Under the pieces are notes generated by a model. It made no database searches. It saw only the letters and a list, made by a program, of their open reading frames with translations, and was not told where the DNA came from. A program made the translations under genes and the position numbers. Positions 22,126 through 32,968 of a stretch of DNA of 64,000 nucleotides are shown here, piece by piece. Each line of letters starts with the position of its first letter. The first letter of the stretch is position 1. Location of the stretch: positions 4,664,684 through 4,728,683 of the forward strand of contig BSQZ01000051.1 of the NCBI GenBank assembly GCA_033239005.1. The letters run 5' to 3'. Source of the stretch: Lamellibrachia satsuma (taxonomy: Eukaryota; Annelida; Polychaeta; Sabellida; Siboglinidae).

Positions 22126-24650
22126 TTGTATGATATAATGAAAGTTAGACGTGCTCATTTTAAACACAACAAAAGACTATGTGAAAAAAATGCTGAAATT
22201 CTTAAAGCTGAAAGACTTGCTTCTAAACTATGTAATAATGACTTCAAAAACTTCTGGAAGGACATAAAACATATGAATAACGCCAGGTTGCCAAATCCTA
22301 GCAATGTTGGTGGTGCTTCAGGTGTCGAAAATGTAAAGAATATGTGGCTTCATCATTACCAATCCCTACTTAACTCTATACCTGGCTCTCCAGTCAACAT
22401 CAAGAAGATCAATGAATACTGTAGCAATGTACAGCTTAATGTTCAAATGATTGTTAATGTTAAGGAAATTCAAGATATAATACATGCAATGCCTGTAGGC
22501 AAAGCCACGGGTTATGATAGCGTAAGTAACGAACATTTTAAATATGCGAATGAAAAACTTCATGTTCTCGTGTCACTTTTATATAGTATCATGTTAATTT
22601 ATGGTTTTTTACCGGATGCTATGATGATTATAATCATAGCCCCCATAATAAAAAATAAGGCGGGTGACCTGTCTGATAACATAACTACCGACCCATTGCT
22701 CTAGCCACAGTTGCTAGTAAATTATTTGAATCCTTGATGTTATCCAGGGTTTCTACTTTTTTATCTACATGTGTAAACCAATTTGGATTTAAAAAGCATC
22801 ACTCAACTGAAATGCTCATATTTTTATTAAAAGAACTCTTTCGACACTACATAGCAAATGGCTCATCTATGTATGTTACAGTCGCGCCTCGTTATAACGC
22901 GCCCCGTTATTACGCGGATTCGGATATAACGCGGTCGGTCGTGGACCCCGAATTTCTGCCGCCAGGGGAAAATGTCAAATGGGCCCGCTTAAACCTACTT
23001 AGAATTGCTTTGACAATTCTCAAGAAACATTAGGTGAACAATGTCAATGAACGAGTATCAACGTGTTGTTTGTTTTGCGCTGCCGCCGACATCAATCGCT
23101 GTCGCTGGCTTCACTTCGACGGTTTGTAAATTGCAATCGAGATTCACAAATATGCCTCGCGTAAGAATCAGATCAACCGTTTTAAATGCATTTTACATGC
23201 AGTACCAATATAACACTTGGGTGAAATTACATGCTTCCGTTACATCGTAAATTTAATCGTTTTCGCGACGCGAAACCAACATGCCAAATTCCTAACCCAA
23301 GGCGCTACCGGTGGCGAAAATACGAATTCGTCATCCGCATATGAAACGATGAATCGATGTTAAGTGGTGCGTAATAAATTTATGCTTCGACCGAGATCGG
23401 TTGAAAGACGAAGTGAAACAATTATTAATTCTACCTATTGTCTTTTTATGTGTTTTATCAGCTTGCATACTACGTTTGTCAAATCATATACGTTTTCGGC
23501 TGCTCAGGTCCAGGTTATTATTTTCGATTCGTAGGCCTGTTGGTCCAGTACATCATCATCGTAGTAGATCTATTCCATACGTACATGTGTTTTATTAAGT
23601 TCAAGAGGGTGTGTAAGTTCCATAAACTGCATATTGTCGTATAAGACAATGCTGCAAGCACACGGGGCTTCGACAGGGTTTACGGACTTGGTGCAGCGGG
23701 CGGCGGTCGCTGTTGTTTAGTAGCTCCCTGGTGGCAGACATGAGAACACCTAACGCGCCTCGCTTACAACGCGGTCCGGAGTCGTGGACCCCGACTACCG
23801 CGTTATAACGAGGCGCGACTGTACCATGCTGGATGCCTCTAAGGCCTTTGACAAAGTCAATCATAGTAAGCTATTCACCAAACTAATTGACCGGGGATGT
23901 CCTTCTTTTATTGTTTGCATTCTTTATTACTGGTACAGAACCCAGAAATTCACTGTCAAATGGTGTTGTAGCTTCTCAGACTGTTTTACCATTACAAACG
24001 GTGTTAAGCAGGGTGGAATCCTTTCTCCACATCTTTTTAACGTTTACATGGATGACTTAAGTGTAAATTTGAATAAATTACAAATTGGTTGTCTTTATGC
24101 AGGAACCATAATGAATCATATGATGTATGCCGATGACCTTTGTGTTTTTTCACCTAGTGTTGCGGGGTTGAGAAAACTCACCGATTGTTGTGCCAAGTAT
24201 GGCAATATGTTTGATATAACGTACAATGCCAAAATATCTGTCTGTATGGTTATTGATAACAAACCTAGGGACAAGAAAAATATTCATCCTGTTGTTATCA
24301 ATAACCATACACTACCTTACACTGAGAAATGTAAATACCTTGGCCATATTGTAAACAATAACCTTATTGATGATGACGATATTGCCAGGCAGAAAAGATG
24401 TATCTATGCTCAGGCAAATGCTTTAGCCCGAAAATTTTACTTATGCAACAATTCCATTAAAACAACTTTATTTAATTCATACTGTGGTTCAATGTACCCC
24501 TCAAGTCTTTGGTGTCATTTTAAAAAAGGTATTACTGTCGCTTATAACAACAGTTTTAGAATTATACACAACCTGTCACCCCGCTGTACTGCAAGCCATA
24601 TGTTCGCTACTAATTATGTTAAATCCTTTAATGAACGTATTCGCTCATAA
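22126..24650 (+). pseudogene. LINE reverse transcriptase interrupted by a 943-bp MITE
   Basis: The N-terminal part (22126-22704) has MPVGKATGYDSVSNEHFKYA, then a frame change near 22690 leads to GFKKHHSTEM before the break at 22878. The C-terminal part (23824-24650) opens with MLDASKAFDKVNHSKLF (first catalytic Asp), then NGVKQGGILSPHLFN, YADD at 24126-24137 and a C-terminal region with YTEKCKYLGHIVNNN. Skipping the MITE and one copy of its TA target leaves GSSMYVT and MLDASK in one frame without loss. So the MITE jumped into a copy that was still readable at that point. The enzyme copies LINE RNA into DNA at a nicked target. Confidence 0.9.
22879..23821. mobile_element. Tigger/pogo-like MITE, copy 2 (943 bp)
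   Basis: The ends CAGTCGCGCCTCGTTATAAC and GTTATAACGAGGCGCGACTG are perfect inverted repeats with an intact TA target duplication (22877-22878, 23822-23823). The interior is nearly the reverse complement of the copy at 19997-20949. Small frames inside (for example 23041-23250, 23401-23598) occur in both copies on corresponding strands but have no transposase motif. Confidence 0.95.
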
Positions 24651-24870
24651 TTTTTTAGCCTTTTATGCCGGTTGGAAAAATCTGACAATATACTTTTTGT
24701 GAATTATCTTCATTTATTTATTATCAAAGTCCATTGATTAAACATTGGATGGATCAATTGTATGCTTTTAATTCATGATGTTTGTACTTTTATAGAAATA
24801 TATTTTTTATCCTTATCTATATATATATATATATTTTACTACACATCATATATATATATTTATATATATA

Positions 24871-25137
24871 TTTATGCAAAATAACAACACAAGTCCAGCG
24901 TATTGAAATAGGCCAAAGAATGACATTTAGATTTATTATTTAAGGAGCATGAAATTAGGCAAGCATACACCATCAAAATAAGATACATCCAATAATCTCA
25001 GCAAGTATGCCGGCCCCCAAAAGGTGTTTACACATAATTAGTAAATCATGCCTATCAGCTACCCACTACCAGTACTATCTGTACCAGTACTGACTTATAT
25101 ACAATTCACATGGTATCGTTGGGGGTCACTCCACCCC
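24871..25137 (-). repeat. Retroelement-tail direct repeat, copy A
   Basis: Starts ATGCAAAATAACAACACAAG and runs through GGCCAAAGAATGACATTTAG to GGGGGTCACTCCACCCCTAG. It is about 95% identical by eye to 25877-26146. The first 65 bp are related to the 3' tail of the element at 11523 in the opposite orientation. It is preceded by TTT, as are all four tails. Confidence 0.85.
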
Positions 25138-25876
25138 TAGCCAAACATGGTAAATGAAAAAAGTGGGCTAACCACCCAACATTCTTGAACAATTCATAAT
25201 GAACATTATGGAAACACAACACACAATGTATAAAGGTGTTACATATGTAGACATTAGTCAACCAGTAACTACTAACACATCAGACCGAGAGGTAGGGCCA
25301 AACAGCCACCCAAATGTACTCGTAAAAAGTACCCGCACTAAAAACCCTGTGTACACTACTGAAAACTCAGTGGAGGGAAAAGCGTTAATGCAGAGCCTCG
25401 TGTACCAAACTATAACAGGGAAAAGCATCAAAAAAATTCAAAAACTTTGTGAACTACCTCTCTGTCTTCAGTGTTCCAGTGTATCCCTACATAATGCACC
25501 ACTTGATTTATTAGATAACACTGGGTAACAACTGTTAACACAATATTAGGGAGGGAGGGTGGGATTTTTCAAACGGATCGGAATAATCCGAACAACAAAA
25601 CTGATCTTGCAATAAAATCAACAAATTCAGCGATAACGAATAATCAGTAACAATAGAAATTAGGAAATATTTGCAGCGCAAAGGTCTCACAACGACACAA
25701 GCTAATTTGGAAATCGAGAGAGGCTGGCTCTAGGTCACGTGGTTGGTGTATCCATACGCGTGAGCGAGTAATTAGGCCAATACTCTCTCTACCATAAAAG
25801 GTCTAACCTCAAATCGCCTTCATTGCCCTGTCATCTCGCATAAAATCCTTTATGCGCCGCTGTCACATAAATTCAT
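25138..25876. other. DNA between two direct repeats; one unrecognised 109-codon frame
   Basis: A plus-strand frame at 25199-25528 has no recognisable motif and no clear splice border, so I list it only as a possibility. Together with the flanking repeats, the layout (267 bp, 739 bp, 270 bp) recalls LTRs. However, the repeats do not start TG or end CA, and I see no primer-binding site. Confidence 0.35.
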
Positions 25877-26146
25877 TTATGCCAAATAACAACACAAGTC
25901 CAGCGTAGATTGAAATAGGCCGAAGAATGACATTTAGATTTATTAATTAAGGAGCATGAAATTAGGCAAGCATACACCATCAAAATAAGATACATCCAAT
26001 AATCTCAGCAAGCATGCCGGCCCCCAAAAGGTGTTTACACATAATTAGTAAATCATGCCTATCAGCTACCCACTACCAGTACTATCTGTACCACTACTGA
26101 CTTATATACAATTCACATGGTATCGGTGGGGGTCACTCCGCCACTA
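25877..26146 (-). repeat. Retroelement-tail direct repeat, copy B
   Basis: Near-identical to copy A from ATGCCAAATAACAACACAAG to GGGGGTCACTCCGCCACTAG. It then continues with CCCTCTGTGACCGACCCCCAC, which can pair with GTGGGGGTCAC just upstream as a small hairpin. The sequence before it (ATAAATTCATTT) differs from that before copy A, so it is either an independent insertion or part of a larger duplication. Confidence 0.85.
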
Positions 26147-26449
26147 GGTCACCCTCTGTGACCGACCCCCACTGTAATATATATATATATATATTTTTCA
26201 CACTACATGTACCTCTATTGTTCATCATGTGTGTATATGTATGTTTTTTTTACCTGTATGTATTTATAATATTATGGGCTCTTGCCTGAAATAAAACATT
26301 ATTATATATTATAACGTGGTACTAGTTGATATACTTTGACCAACTCAAATATAAAAAACGCGCGCCTAGTGAACACATGGTAACCAACCAGTGCCCGAGG
26401 CACTTCTAATTCTACGTTGTTGATCAGCATTGTCCATAAGTCTGGATTT

Positions 26450-28935
26450 TTACTCCGATATTTACTTACTTAGGTTTACTTAGGTTCTTCCTGACCGTAG
26501 GCGGTGGCCTCGGTGGTCAGATCTTCAATTATCCCTTGGAATTTTCTACGACTTCCTGGCAAGGCAGCTTTGTAGTTGTAGAGAAACTCCTCAGTACTCC
26601 AATGTCTATCTAGGCGGTTTTTAAATGAGTTGACACTTGGGGCAGTTACAACTACTTCCGGTAGATCATTCCATAATCTGGTAACTCTAAGTGAGAAGCT
26701 TTCTTTTCTAACATTTGTACAAGCATGTTCTATAAACAATTTCAAACTATGACCCCTTGTTCCTTCCTTTGTATCACTGTCTTTGTGCAGCTTGACAATG
26801 TTAGATACATCACTGTCATATTTCCCATGGAGCAGTTTATATACCTCAATCATATGACCACGAGTTTGTCTGTATGCAAGTGTAGGAAGTTTCAATCTCT
26901 GAAGTCTTTCTTCGTAAGAAATATTCTTCATACCAGGAAGCTGTTTTGTTGCGCGTCTTTGCACATTTTCGATGGCATCTTTGTATTTCTGTTTATAAGG
27001 GGACCATATTGATATTGCATAATCTAGATGACTCCTACCTAAAGCTTTATATAATGGCACCAAATTATGTTGATTTAGGATTGTAAAGGACTTTCTAATA
27101 ACTGCCATGATACTATTTGCTTTGTTTATTTTTTGGTTGATGTGTTTATCAAATACTAGGTTTTAATCAATTATAACCCCAATGTCTTTTTGTTCTTCTA
27201 TTCTTCCTAATTCATGGGCAGTATTATCTATCTTCAAGTTGTATGCATACTCTTGCTGTATTGTTTTCCCTACGTGCATGAAATTACATTTATCTGGGTG
27301 GAACCTTAATAACCATTTACTTGACCAAAATGTTGTTCTGTAGTGTACGCTGGTCATGCGGACTAGTAATCGTTTAGAAAATCTTTGTATCATCCGCAAA
27401 CATATATACATTTGAAACTATATTCTCAGGAAGATCATTTATGTATAAAACAAATAGGATCGGTCCTAAGACACTGCCCTGTGGAATACCACTTGTTATA
27501 TTTGCCCACTCAGAATTTGTACCATTTACATTGACCTGCTGTACCTGGTCAGACAAGAACGCCTGGATCCATCTTAGTGTGTAATACTCTATACCATACG
27601 ATTTAAGTTTGCCTATCAATCTTTTGTGAGGGACTGTGTCAAATGCTTTCATGAAGTCCAAATATACAACGTCTACAAATTCCCCTCTATCTAAAGCTTT
27701 GGTCCATGAGTCAATAACATTTAATAATTGGAGTACCGTAGATCGACCTTTAATAAAACCAAATTGTTGCGTACTAAATTATTTATTCCTAATCATATGA
27801 TTGACAATATGATCTTTGACACATTGTTCCATACATTTACATATTATACTTGTTAAGCTGACTGGTCTATAATTTCCTACGTTTTTTCGATTACCCTTCT
27901 TAAATATGGCTGAGATCCTTCCCTGTTTCCATTCCTTTGGTAGTTCACCGACAGCCAGTGAATTATTAAATAGCCTAGCTAGTGGTTTACATAGATGATT
28001 AGATAGCTCTTTCAACAACCTAGGATGAACACCATCTGGCCCTACCGATTTACACACATTAAGGTTATCAAGTCTTTTTTTAATCATTTCCTCATCAATA
28101 GTCAATTCTTCCATGTTGTGCCTTAACTTCACTGGTGGAATATGAGGGATATCACCATCTGACTCTATAGTAAAAACACTTGACAAAAAATTTCCTAGGA
28201 CATCTGCCTTTTCCCTATCAGAATCTGTGAGTCTAGATTTAGGATCTTATGGGTCTGTGTTCAGATCTGAAACACCTTCCCGATTCTTGGTTTTGAAGTT
28301 CATATATTTCCATACTGCTTTTGGGTTTGTCTTAGATTCTGTTGCTAGCTTCATCTCAAATTCCTTCTGTATCCTCCTCGTTAATTTACGGACTTGATTT
28401 CTAGCCCTACAATATTCAGTATAGTATTTTCCTTCTTTTGTCTCCATATAACGTTTCCATAAAATGTGTTTTTTCTTAATTTTCTTTACTGATTCCTTGT
28501 TTAGGGGTACTTTTCCTTTATGTCTGTTAATATTTCTCACAAGTCGATGAGGGATGAATTCATCCTCCATCTTTTTAATATATTCTTTAAAACCTAACCA
28601 TTGATGGTTTATAGTGCTCGTGCCAAGTATCTCGCAAGTCTGTGTGGTCTAGTTTCGTCTTCATACTATTATAATCCCCTTGGTCTTAATATTATTTAAG
28701 TCGTGTATGGCTTGCTATTTCTGCATAGCACCTAAATGTAGTGATGAGGACAGAGTGATCACTCTTGCCAAGTGGGCTTTCATACCTTTTTCATTGGTGA
28801 AAAACTAAATCAAGAATGTTCGATTTATTTCCTAATCGCCCCCTTATTGGGAGTGTGACATGTTGGAAGAGGAAATTATCTCTTATTCCTTCTTTAAATT
28901 TAGTGTCTGGGCTATTAGTATTTTCTGAGAGTGTG
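26450..28935 (-). mobile_element. 5'-truncated CR1-like LINE, minus strand
   Basis: Reading on the minus strand, it runs from an endonuclease end near 28935 (RGRLGNKSNILDLVF, then SPLGKSDHSVL) through the RT to a C-terminal region ending at 26476. The 3' tail repeats CTAAGTAAAC/CTAAGTAAGT near 26463-26475. The 5' border falls at a TG/CG-rich microsatellite (about 28940-28978). It is a different subfamily from the LINE at 3.5 kb, as the protein is clearly divergent. Confidence 0.88.
26476..28570 (-). pseudogene. CR1-like ORF2, linker and reverse transcriptase, frameshifted
   Basis: Four open blocks lie in different frames. 28570-28247 is the linker (FIPHRLVRN, RRIQKEFEMKLATESK). 28186-27779 is the RT start (VGPDGVHPRLL, NYRPVSLTSIICKCME). 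27661-27374 is the RT core (FMKAFDTVPHKRL, GIPQGSVLGPILFVLYINDL, FADDTKIF). 27411-26476 is the RT end and C-terminus (GRSHLDYAISIWSPYK, SLRVTRLWNDLPE). The core motifs are intact, but at least three breaks rule out a single protein. The family role is target-primed reverse transcription. Confidence 0.9.
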
Positions 28936-29464
28936 TACCAGTTTTGTGTGTGTCTGTGTGCACGCGCACGTGCGTTTGTGATTTATATTATATACCTACA
29001 ATGTTAAGTCATTTTTCAGTTTTAAACGATGCCTGTGGCTGTGGCCAGTGTGGGTCTGACTGCGGATTCACCACGCTTCGATCACATGTTTTATTTCCTT
29101 GCAAATGGGTTCTGCCACACATCCGTTAGCAATACATTTAGAGCCAGTGTGCAGCGATCTGCAAAGAAGTTTCGTTTGAGAGGTATGTGCAGTCATTGAT
29201 ATTTGATTTAGCTGACTTACGCAGATTGTTTTCATAGTGGAGGATCTGAAATAGAGTTGAGCTGTGCTCAGTCACAGGAGTCCGTGCTTTAGTTCCATCA
29301 TTCAATATGATCCCAGGCATATTTATGTTACAAAAATGTTCTATCTTAGCGCATTTTGAGGGCCAAATAGCACCCTGGTATGTGCCATGGAACTAAAGCA
29401 CTGAGGTATCAAATTTAGGCAAAACTATAGTTATAATGGCAAAATCGAAGTACACAAGTCCCCT
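28936..29464. other. Unassigned DNA with a TG/CG microsatellite at its left edge
   Basis: GTGTGTGTCTGTGTGCACGC-type repeats at about 28940-28978. Nothing else recognised. Confidence 0.5.
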
Positions 29465-29800
29465 ATAATTTGTAGTCGCCTTGACTATTGCAAGTCACTG
29501 CTAAACAATGTTGCTAAAAAGGACTTGAAGGAGTACATAATTGTTTGGCATGTGTTGTAATCAAAGCCCCTCGTTTCTCAACATCACTTCCTCTACTTAA
29601 ATAGCTCCACTGTCTTCTGGTTGTGTATCGAACCAAATTAGCTACCATTATGTATTGGGCCCTTTCTACACAACAACCACCCTACTTGGTTAGTTTCTTG
29701 CATTTTACAGATATCCCGAGGAATCTAAGATTATCTGTGCCACAACAACTTTTTGTCCCCAAAACTAATATTGACATTGACAAATGTGCTTTCTCTGCAT
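29465..29800 (+). pseudogene. L2-like LINE C-terminal relic
   Basis: Translating across frames gives SRLDYCKSLLNNVAKKDL (from 29474), then LHCLLVVYRTKLATIMYWAL (about 29605), QQPPYLVSFL and LFVPKTNID, ending at KCAFSA. This order matches the conserved C-terminus of L2/Rex-type LINE proteins (SRLDYCNSLL, LHWLPV, PPYL, LRSS, VPR, AFS). The intact piece is the 65-codon frame at 29623-29820. The relic stops where the duplicated block of the next locus begins. Confidence 0.7.
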
Positions 29801-30274
29801 GGCAGCACAGATCATATTGAGTCACATGCAAATTTCCAGGTTAGAAAATAAACAAACAAAACAAGCACCATCGTACGATGAATCTGTATATTTCATCCAG
29901 TATAGCAATTATACAATGATTATTTCCTAAGTAAAAAAAATGTCAGCAACCAAATGTTTTGTCTTAAGTACTGAAACATTCGGTTATCTATTTCCACTTC
30001 TGTACATACTTCTATGAGCTCAGATTTCTGGGGATGCAGGCGAATTAAGTTCACTATATTATCATTATCACGTACCACACTGATCTACGAAATATTAGCA
30101 ATTATTTGTAGAACGTTCATCTGCATGTAGAGTTTATAAATTTATGCACATAAGTTGCACACAAGTGTTGGGACAAGCATTCTTCATGTTATTTGTCTCC
30201 AATAGTTAAAAATATATTTTGAATATTTATATAATATATAATATTCACTAATTAATGGATAGTATGTGTTGCAG

Positions 30275-30447
30275 GGGAAAGTTGTGTTTTGTGGCAAAAG
30301 GAGGCCTGCGGTTGGTACTGCGCAGCCGTACTGAGATCGAGGCAGCACTTAGAGAGTGCCACGATGATCCGGGCACTGGGGTTCATCGGGGCGTGGCGGT
30401 TACTTTGAAAAAACTGGACTACGATGGCAAAAGATGTGATATATTGG
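30275..30447 (+). pseudogene. Exon 1 block: H2C2-type zinc-binding domain
   Basis: The acceptor TGTGTTGCAG precedes it and the donor GTAAGT follows. The open frame reads VLRSRTEIEAALRECHDDPG and then TGVHRGVAVTLKKLDYDG. The His pair (CHDDPGTGVH) is present. The Cys pair would fall at the start of the next exon (VKACPH, then CRHKM in another frame), where one base appears to be missing in both copies of the locus. In retroviral-type integrases this domain binds element ends. The exon is 173 bp in both copies (also 34230-34402). Confidence 0.75.
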
Positions 30448-30802
30448 GTAAGTTAAACATATTATCTTTATAAATGTAATTGGAGTACAAATTGCCATAA
30501 CAGCATGAGTGATATGTTAAGCCTGTGTAGTGTTACAGAGACTATGCCACTATGTCATAACTTTATTGTACTTTGCTAGTGCAGGTGAAACTATTACATC
30601 ATCTGGTAATGACGTCAACAATTTAGCATTGTGATTATTTTTTTCAGGCTTTCAGTGATTAAACTCGCATTCTGTGTTGTATGAATTTATCAAAATGTCT
30701 TATGATTAATTTTTCAGTGATTAAACTAGCATTCTGTGTTGCATAATATTTATAGTGAATTTAACAAAATGTCTTCTGATTCTTCTCTATTTCACATTGT
30801 AG

Positions 30803-30991
30803 GTGAAAGCGTGCCCGCATGCCGGCACAAAATGAAGACTGGCTCCCGAGCTTCAGCCCATCAAAACAGATGGTACCTGGGATGTAGTAGGTATCGACCT
30901 GATGGGGCCTTACTTCGAAACAGAACGGGGTAAATACATTTTCACTGCGACTGATTTGTTTTCTAAGTTTGTCTTCGCAAGGCCGATTAAG
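30803..30991 (+). pseudogene. Exon 2 block: integrase catalytic core, first Asp
   Basis: After the acceptor CACATTGTAG, one frame gives APELQPIKTDGTWDVVGIDL and then MGPYFETERGKYIFTATDLF, ending SKFVFARPIK at the donor AAG|GTACTA. The Asp in VGIDLMGP is the first residue of the DDE triad. The opening codons (CRHKMKT) are in a different frame from the core, so at least one frameshift is present. Confidence 0.85.
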
Positions 30992-31344
30992 GTACTAATA
31001 GCACTGCACAGTTCTGTTTGGCTTTCAATCATATTGTGTGTCCACTCCTATATGCACAGTTTATTACCAACCTTCACACATCCATTTATGGACATGGTAA
31101 ATGACTCTATAGGCTAACTTTGTTATCAGCCCGCACTGTAACCAATTGAACTGACTTTCTTCAAATACTATTGCATTTGACAGTGTTAACATTGATGCTG
31201 TTTTGGGCAATATTATCTAGTTTCCTTGCTTCCCTTGGACGTATGCTTTATATGTGGATTACAGTATATGTATCTATCATGGCAAATGTATGAAGTGCAA
31301 ATGTACAATAATGTTCAATGATGCATTCTGATTGACAGTGACAG

Positions 31345-31449
31345 AGCAAAGCTGCAGGGGATGTCAGTGCTGCCATCATTGACCTCTTCTATTCCTAAGG
31401 GCCACCACAACGCCTCCTGAGTGACCAAGGTCGTGAATTTATAAATGAG
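31345..31449 (+). pseudogene. Exon 3 block: integrase core, second Asp, with a stop
   Basis: Between acceptor GTGACAG and donor GAG|GTATGG the phase-0 frame reads SKAAGDVSAAIIDLFYS, stop, GPPQRLLSDQGREFINE. SDQGREF carries the second catalytic Asp. The TAA sits where relatives have a His or similar codon, consistent with a point mutation. The following exon that should supply the catalytic Glu (HPQTNG..ER-type region) is absent, because only 156 bp separate this block from the C-terminal exon. Confidence 0.85.
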
Positions 31450-31605
31450 GTATGGCACAAATATACTTCTCACTTGGCTGCTTATTATTATTTTACATAT
31501 TACTATTAGCATTAAAATAATAATATGCATATTTTGGTGATGTTAGGATGCATGTCAGTTGTCTCATTTTAATGAACTATATCACATTATGCTTGTCTGA
31601 TGCAG

Positions 31606-31758
31606 GTGGTAAGCTGGAGGCCAACTGGCTCGGTCCATACACGGTTAAGACCGTCGGACCGAACCATCAGGCGGTCTTAGAGAAGGACGGGGTGCTGTTG
31701 AAGCACAAAGTGAACTTTGGCCAGCTCAAGCCATATTTAGATCGCATGTTTCATGAAG
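31606..31758 (+). pseudogene. Exon 4 block: integrase C-terminal SH3-like domain
   Basis: The acceptor GTCTGATGCAG and the donor GAAG|GTATAG border an open frame. It reads GGKLEANWLGPYTVKTVGPN and then HQAVLEKDGVLLKHKVNFGQ, ending LKPYLDRMFHEG. The pattern G-K-L-x-x-x-W-x-G-P-Y-x-V with a late K-x-x-x-x-Q-L-K-x-Y is typical of the integrase C-terminal domain in Gypsy/Ginger lineages. It needs a phase-1 upstream exon, which is not the phase-0 exon 3, supporting loss of an intervening exon. Confidence 0.82.
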
Positions 31759-31913
31759 GTATAGTAAACTTATCTGTTTTTTATATGTATTTTTAGTAAT
31801 GTTTTTTTATTGTTTTTCTCTTGGTTGGGTGCTGCATATTTCTTCCCATTGTATCAAATAACAGGCATGAGGTGATTAACTTCACCTAATCATTAATTTA
31901 ATAATTAATGAGT

Positions 31914-32427
31914 ACTGCCTGCCCAGCTGCTGCACTCGCTTCGACTACCACTCGCCCAGCTGCTGCAATCGTGACGACTACCACCCACCCAGCTGCTGCA
32001 ATCGTTACGACTACCACCCGCCCAGCTACGGCAATCGTGACGACTACCACCCGCCCAGCTGCTGCACTCGTTTCAACTACCACCCGCCCAGCTGCTGCAA
32101 TCGTGACGACTACCACCCGCCCAGCTGCTGCAATCGTGACGACTACCACCCGCCCAGCTGCTGAACTCGTTTCAACTACCACCCGCCCAGCTGCTGAACT
32201 CGTTTCAAATACCACCCGCCCAGCTGCTGCAATCATGACGACTACCACCCACCCAGCTGCTGCAATCGTGACGACTACCACCTGCCCAGCTGCTGCAATT
32301 GTGACGACTACCACCCGCCCAGCTGCTGAACTCGTTTCAACTACCACCCGCCCAGCTGCTGCACTCGTTTCAACTACCACCCGCCCAGCTGCCGCAATCG
32401 TGACGACTACCACCCGCCCAGAAGTGT
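31914..32427 (+). repeat. 33-bp coding minisatellite (Thr/Pro/Ala linker)
   Basis: About 15-16 copies of a 33-bp unit encode TTTTRPAAAIV with variants (AALVS, AELVS, ATAIV, TTTTHP). Unit length is a multiple of three, so the plus frame and the minus shadow frame (31898-32437) are both open. It sits between the integrase C-terminal exon and the Ulp1-like domain, so it could have been a mucin-like linker, or simply repeat expansion in a dead copy. Confidence 0.9.
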
Positions 32428-32444
32428 CAACATGCACTGCAAAA

Positions 32445-32673
32445 TGCAGATTGCATCACTGCTGTGAACAACACACTCAAGAATCAGGTGTGTTGTTGAC
32501 ACCAGTCAGCGACAGAGTGGGGTCATTGATTGTGGGCTCTACGCCATTGCAGCAGCAACATCTGTGTGTTATGAGGAATTCCCCAGTGGCGAGTACGATC
32601 AGGCTGCAATGCGTGGACACTTGCGAACCTGCATTGAACGTGGTGTCATGACACACTTCCCAAGCAGCATGAG
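32445..32673 (+). pseudogene. Ulp1-like (C48-type) cysteine peptidase domain remnant
   Basis: After KMQIASLL and a stop, the frame reads VVDTSQRQSGVIDCGLYAIA and continues AATSVCYEEFPSGEYDQAAM and RGHLRTCIERGVMTHFPSSM to a donor at 32673 (AG|GTTAGA). Q-R-Q-S-G-x-x-DCG matches the family pattern of an oxyanion Gln followed by the catalytic Cys. D-Q-x-x-M-R-x-H-L is the usual continuation in transposon-linked Ulp1-like domains. The catalytic His/Asp half is not seen upstream. The frame differs from that of the 33-bp repeat. Confidence 0.78.
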
Positions 32674-32968
32674 GTTAGACTTAATGTGTAACTTAATAAT
32701 TGCCATGATATTGAAGAATACGCATTTATATAACGCGAGTGGGATCTTTAATTTCCCTTGGCATAAACAGTAGATGTAAAATATATGCATATGATAATTA
32801 TACATGTGTACGTATATATTCAATGTGGTTGAAATATATTGAAAGATACTGGTATAGTTTAAATGTTTTCATGTAGGAAATTGTTGGCAATTTATGCTGA
32901 TTCTTTTGGTGGGATAGGCTGTAATATTTTCACCAAAATATAACAAATTTTTCACTTTGTTTGGATAG

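Larger units (their letters stand above)
21185..24840 (+). mobile_element. 5'-truncated non-LTR retrotransposon (LINE) split by a MITE
   Basis: Endonuclease fragments start near 21215 and the RT ends at 24650. A 943-bp Tigger-like MITE divides the RT at 22879-23821. Motifs such as SSDHLPL, LDASKAFDKV, KQGGILSPHLFNVYMDDLS and MYADDLCVF place it among jockey/CR1/L2-type LINEs; the exact clade is uncertain. The AT microsatellite at about 24821-24870 may belong to its 3' region. A second 3'UTR-like stretch (GGGCTCTTGCCTGAAATAAA at about 26277) suggests the true tail may have been displaced by the repeats at 24871-26146. Confidence 0.85.

Noticed and set aside
23041..23644. MITE-encoded transposase
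   Set aside because: Frames are short and lack any DDE or helix-turn-helix motif; the element is too small for a pogo transposase.
24871..26146. LTR retrotransposon
   Set aside because: The repeats lack TG...CA ends, no primer-binding site or gag/pol is seen, and related tails occur singly elsewhere.
31898..32437. 179-codon minus-strand frame of Val/Ala/Gly repeats
   Set aside because: It is the antisense shadow of the 33-bp coding minisatellite; the repeat length alone keeps it open.
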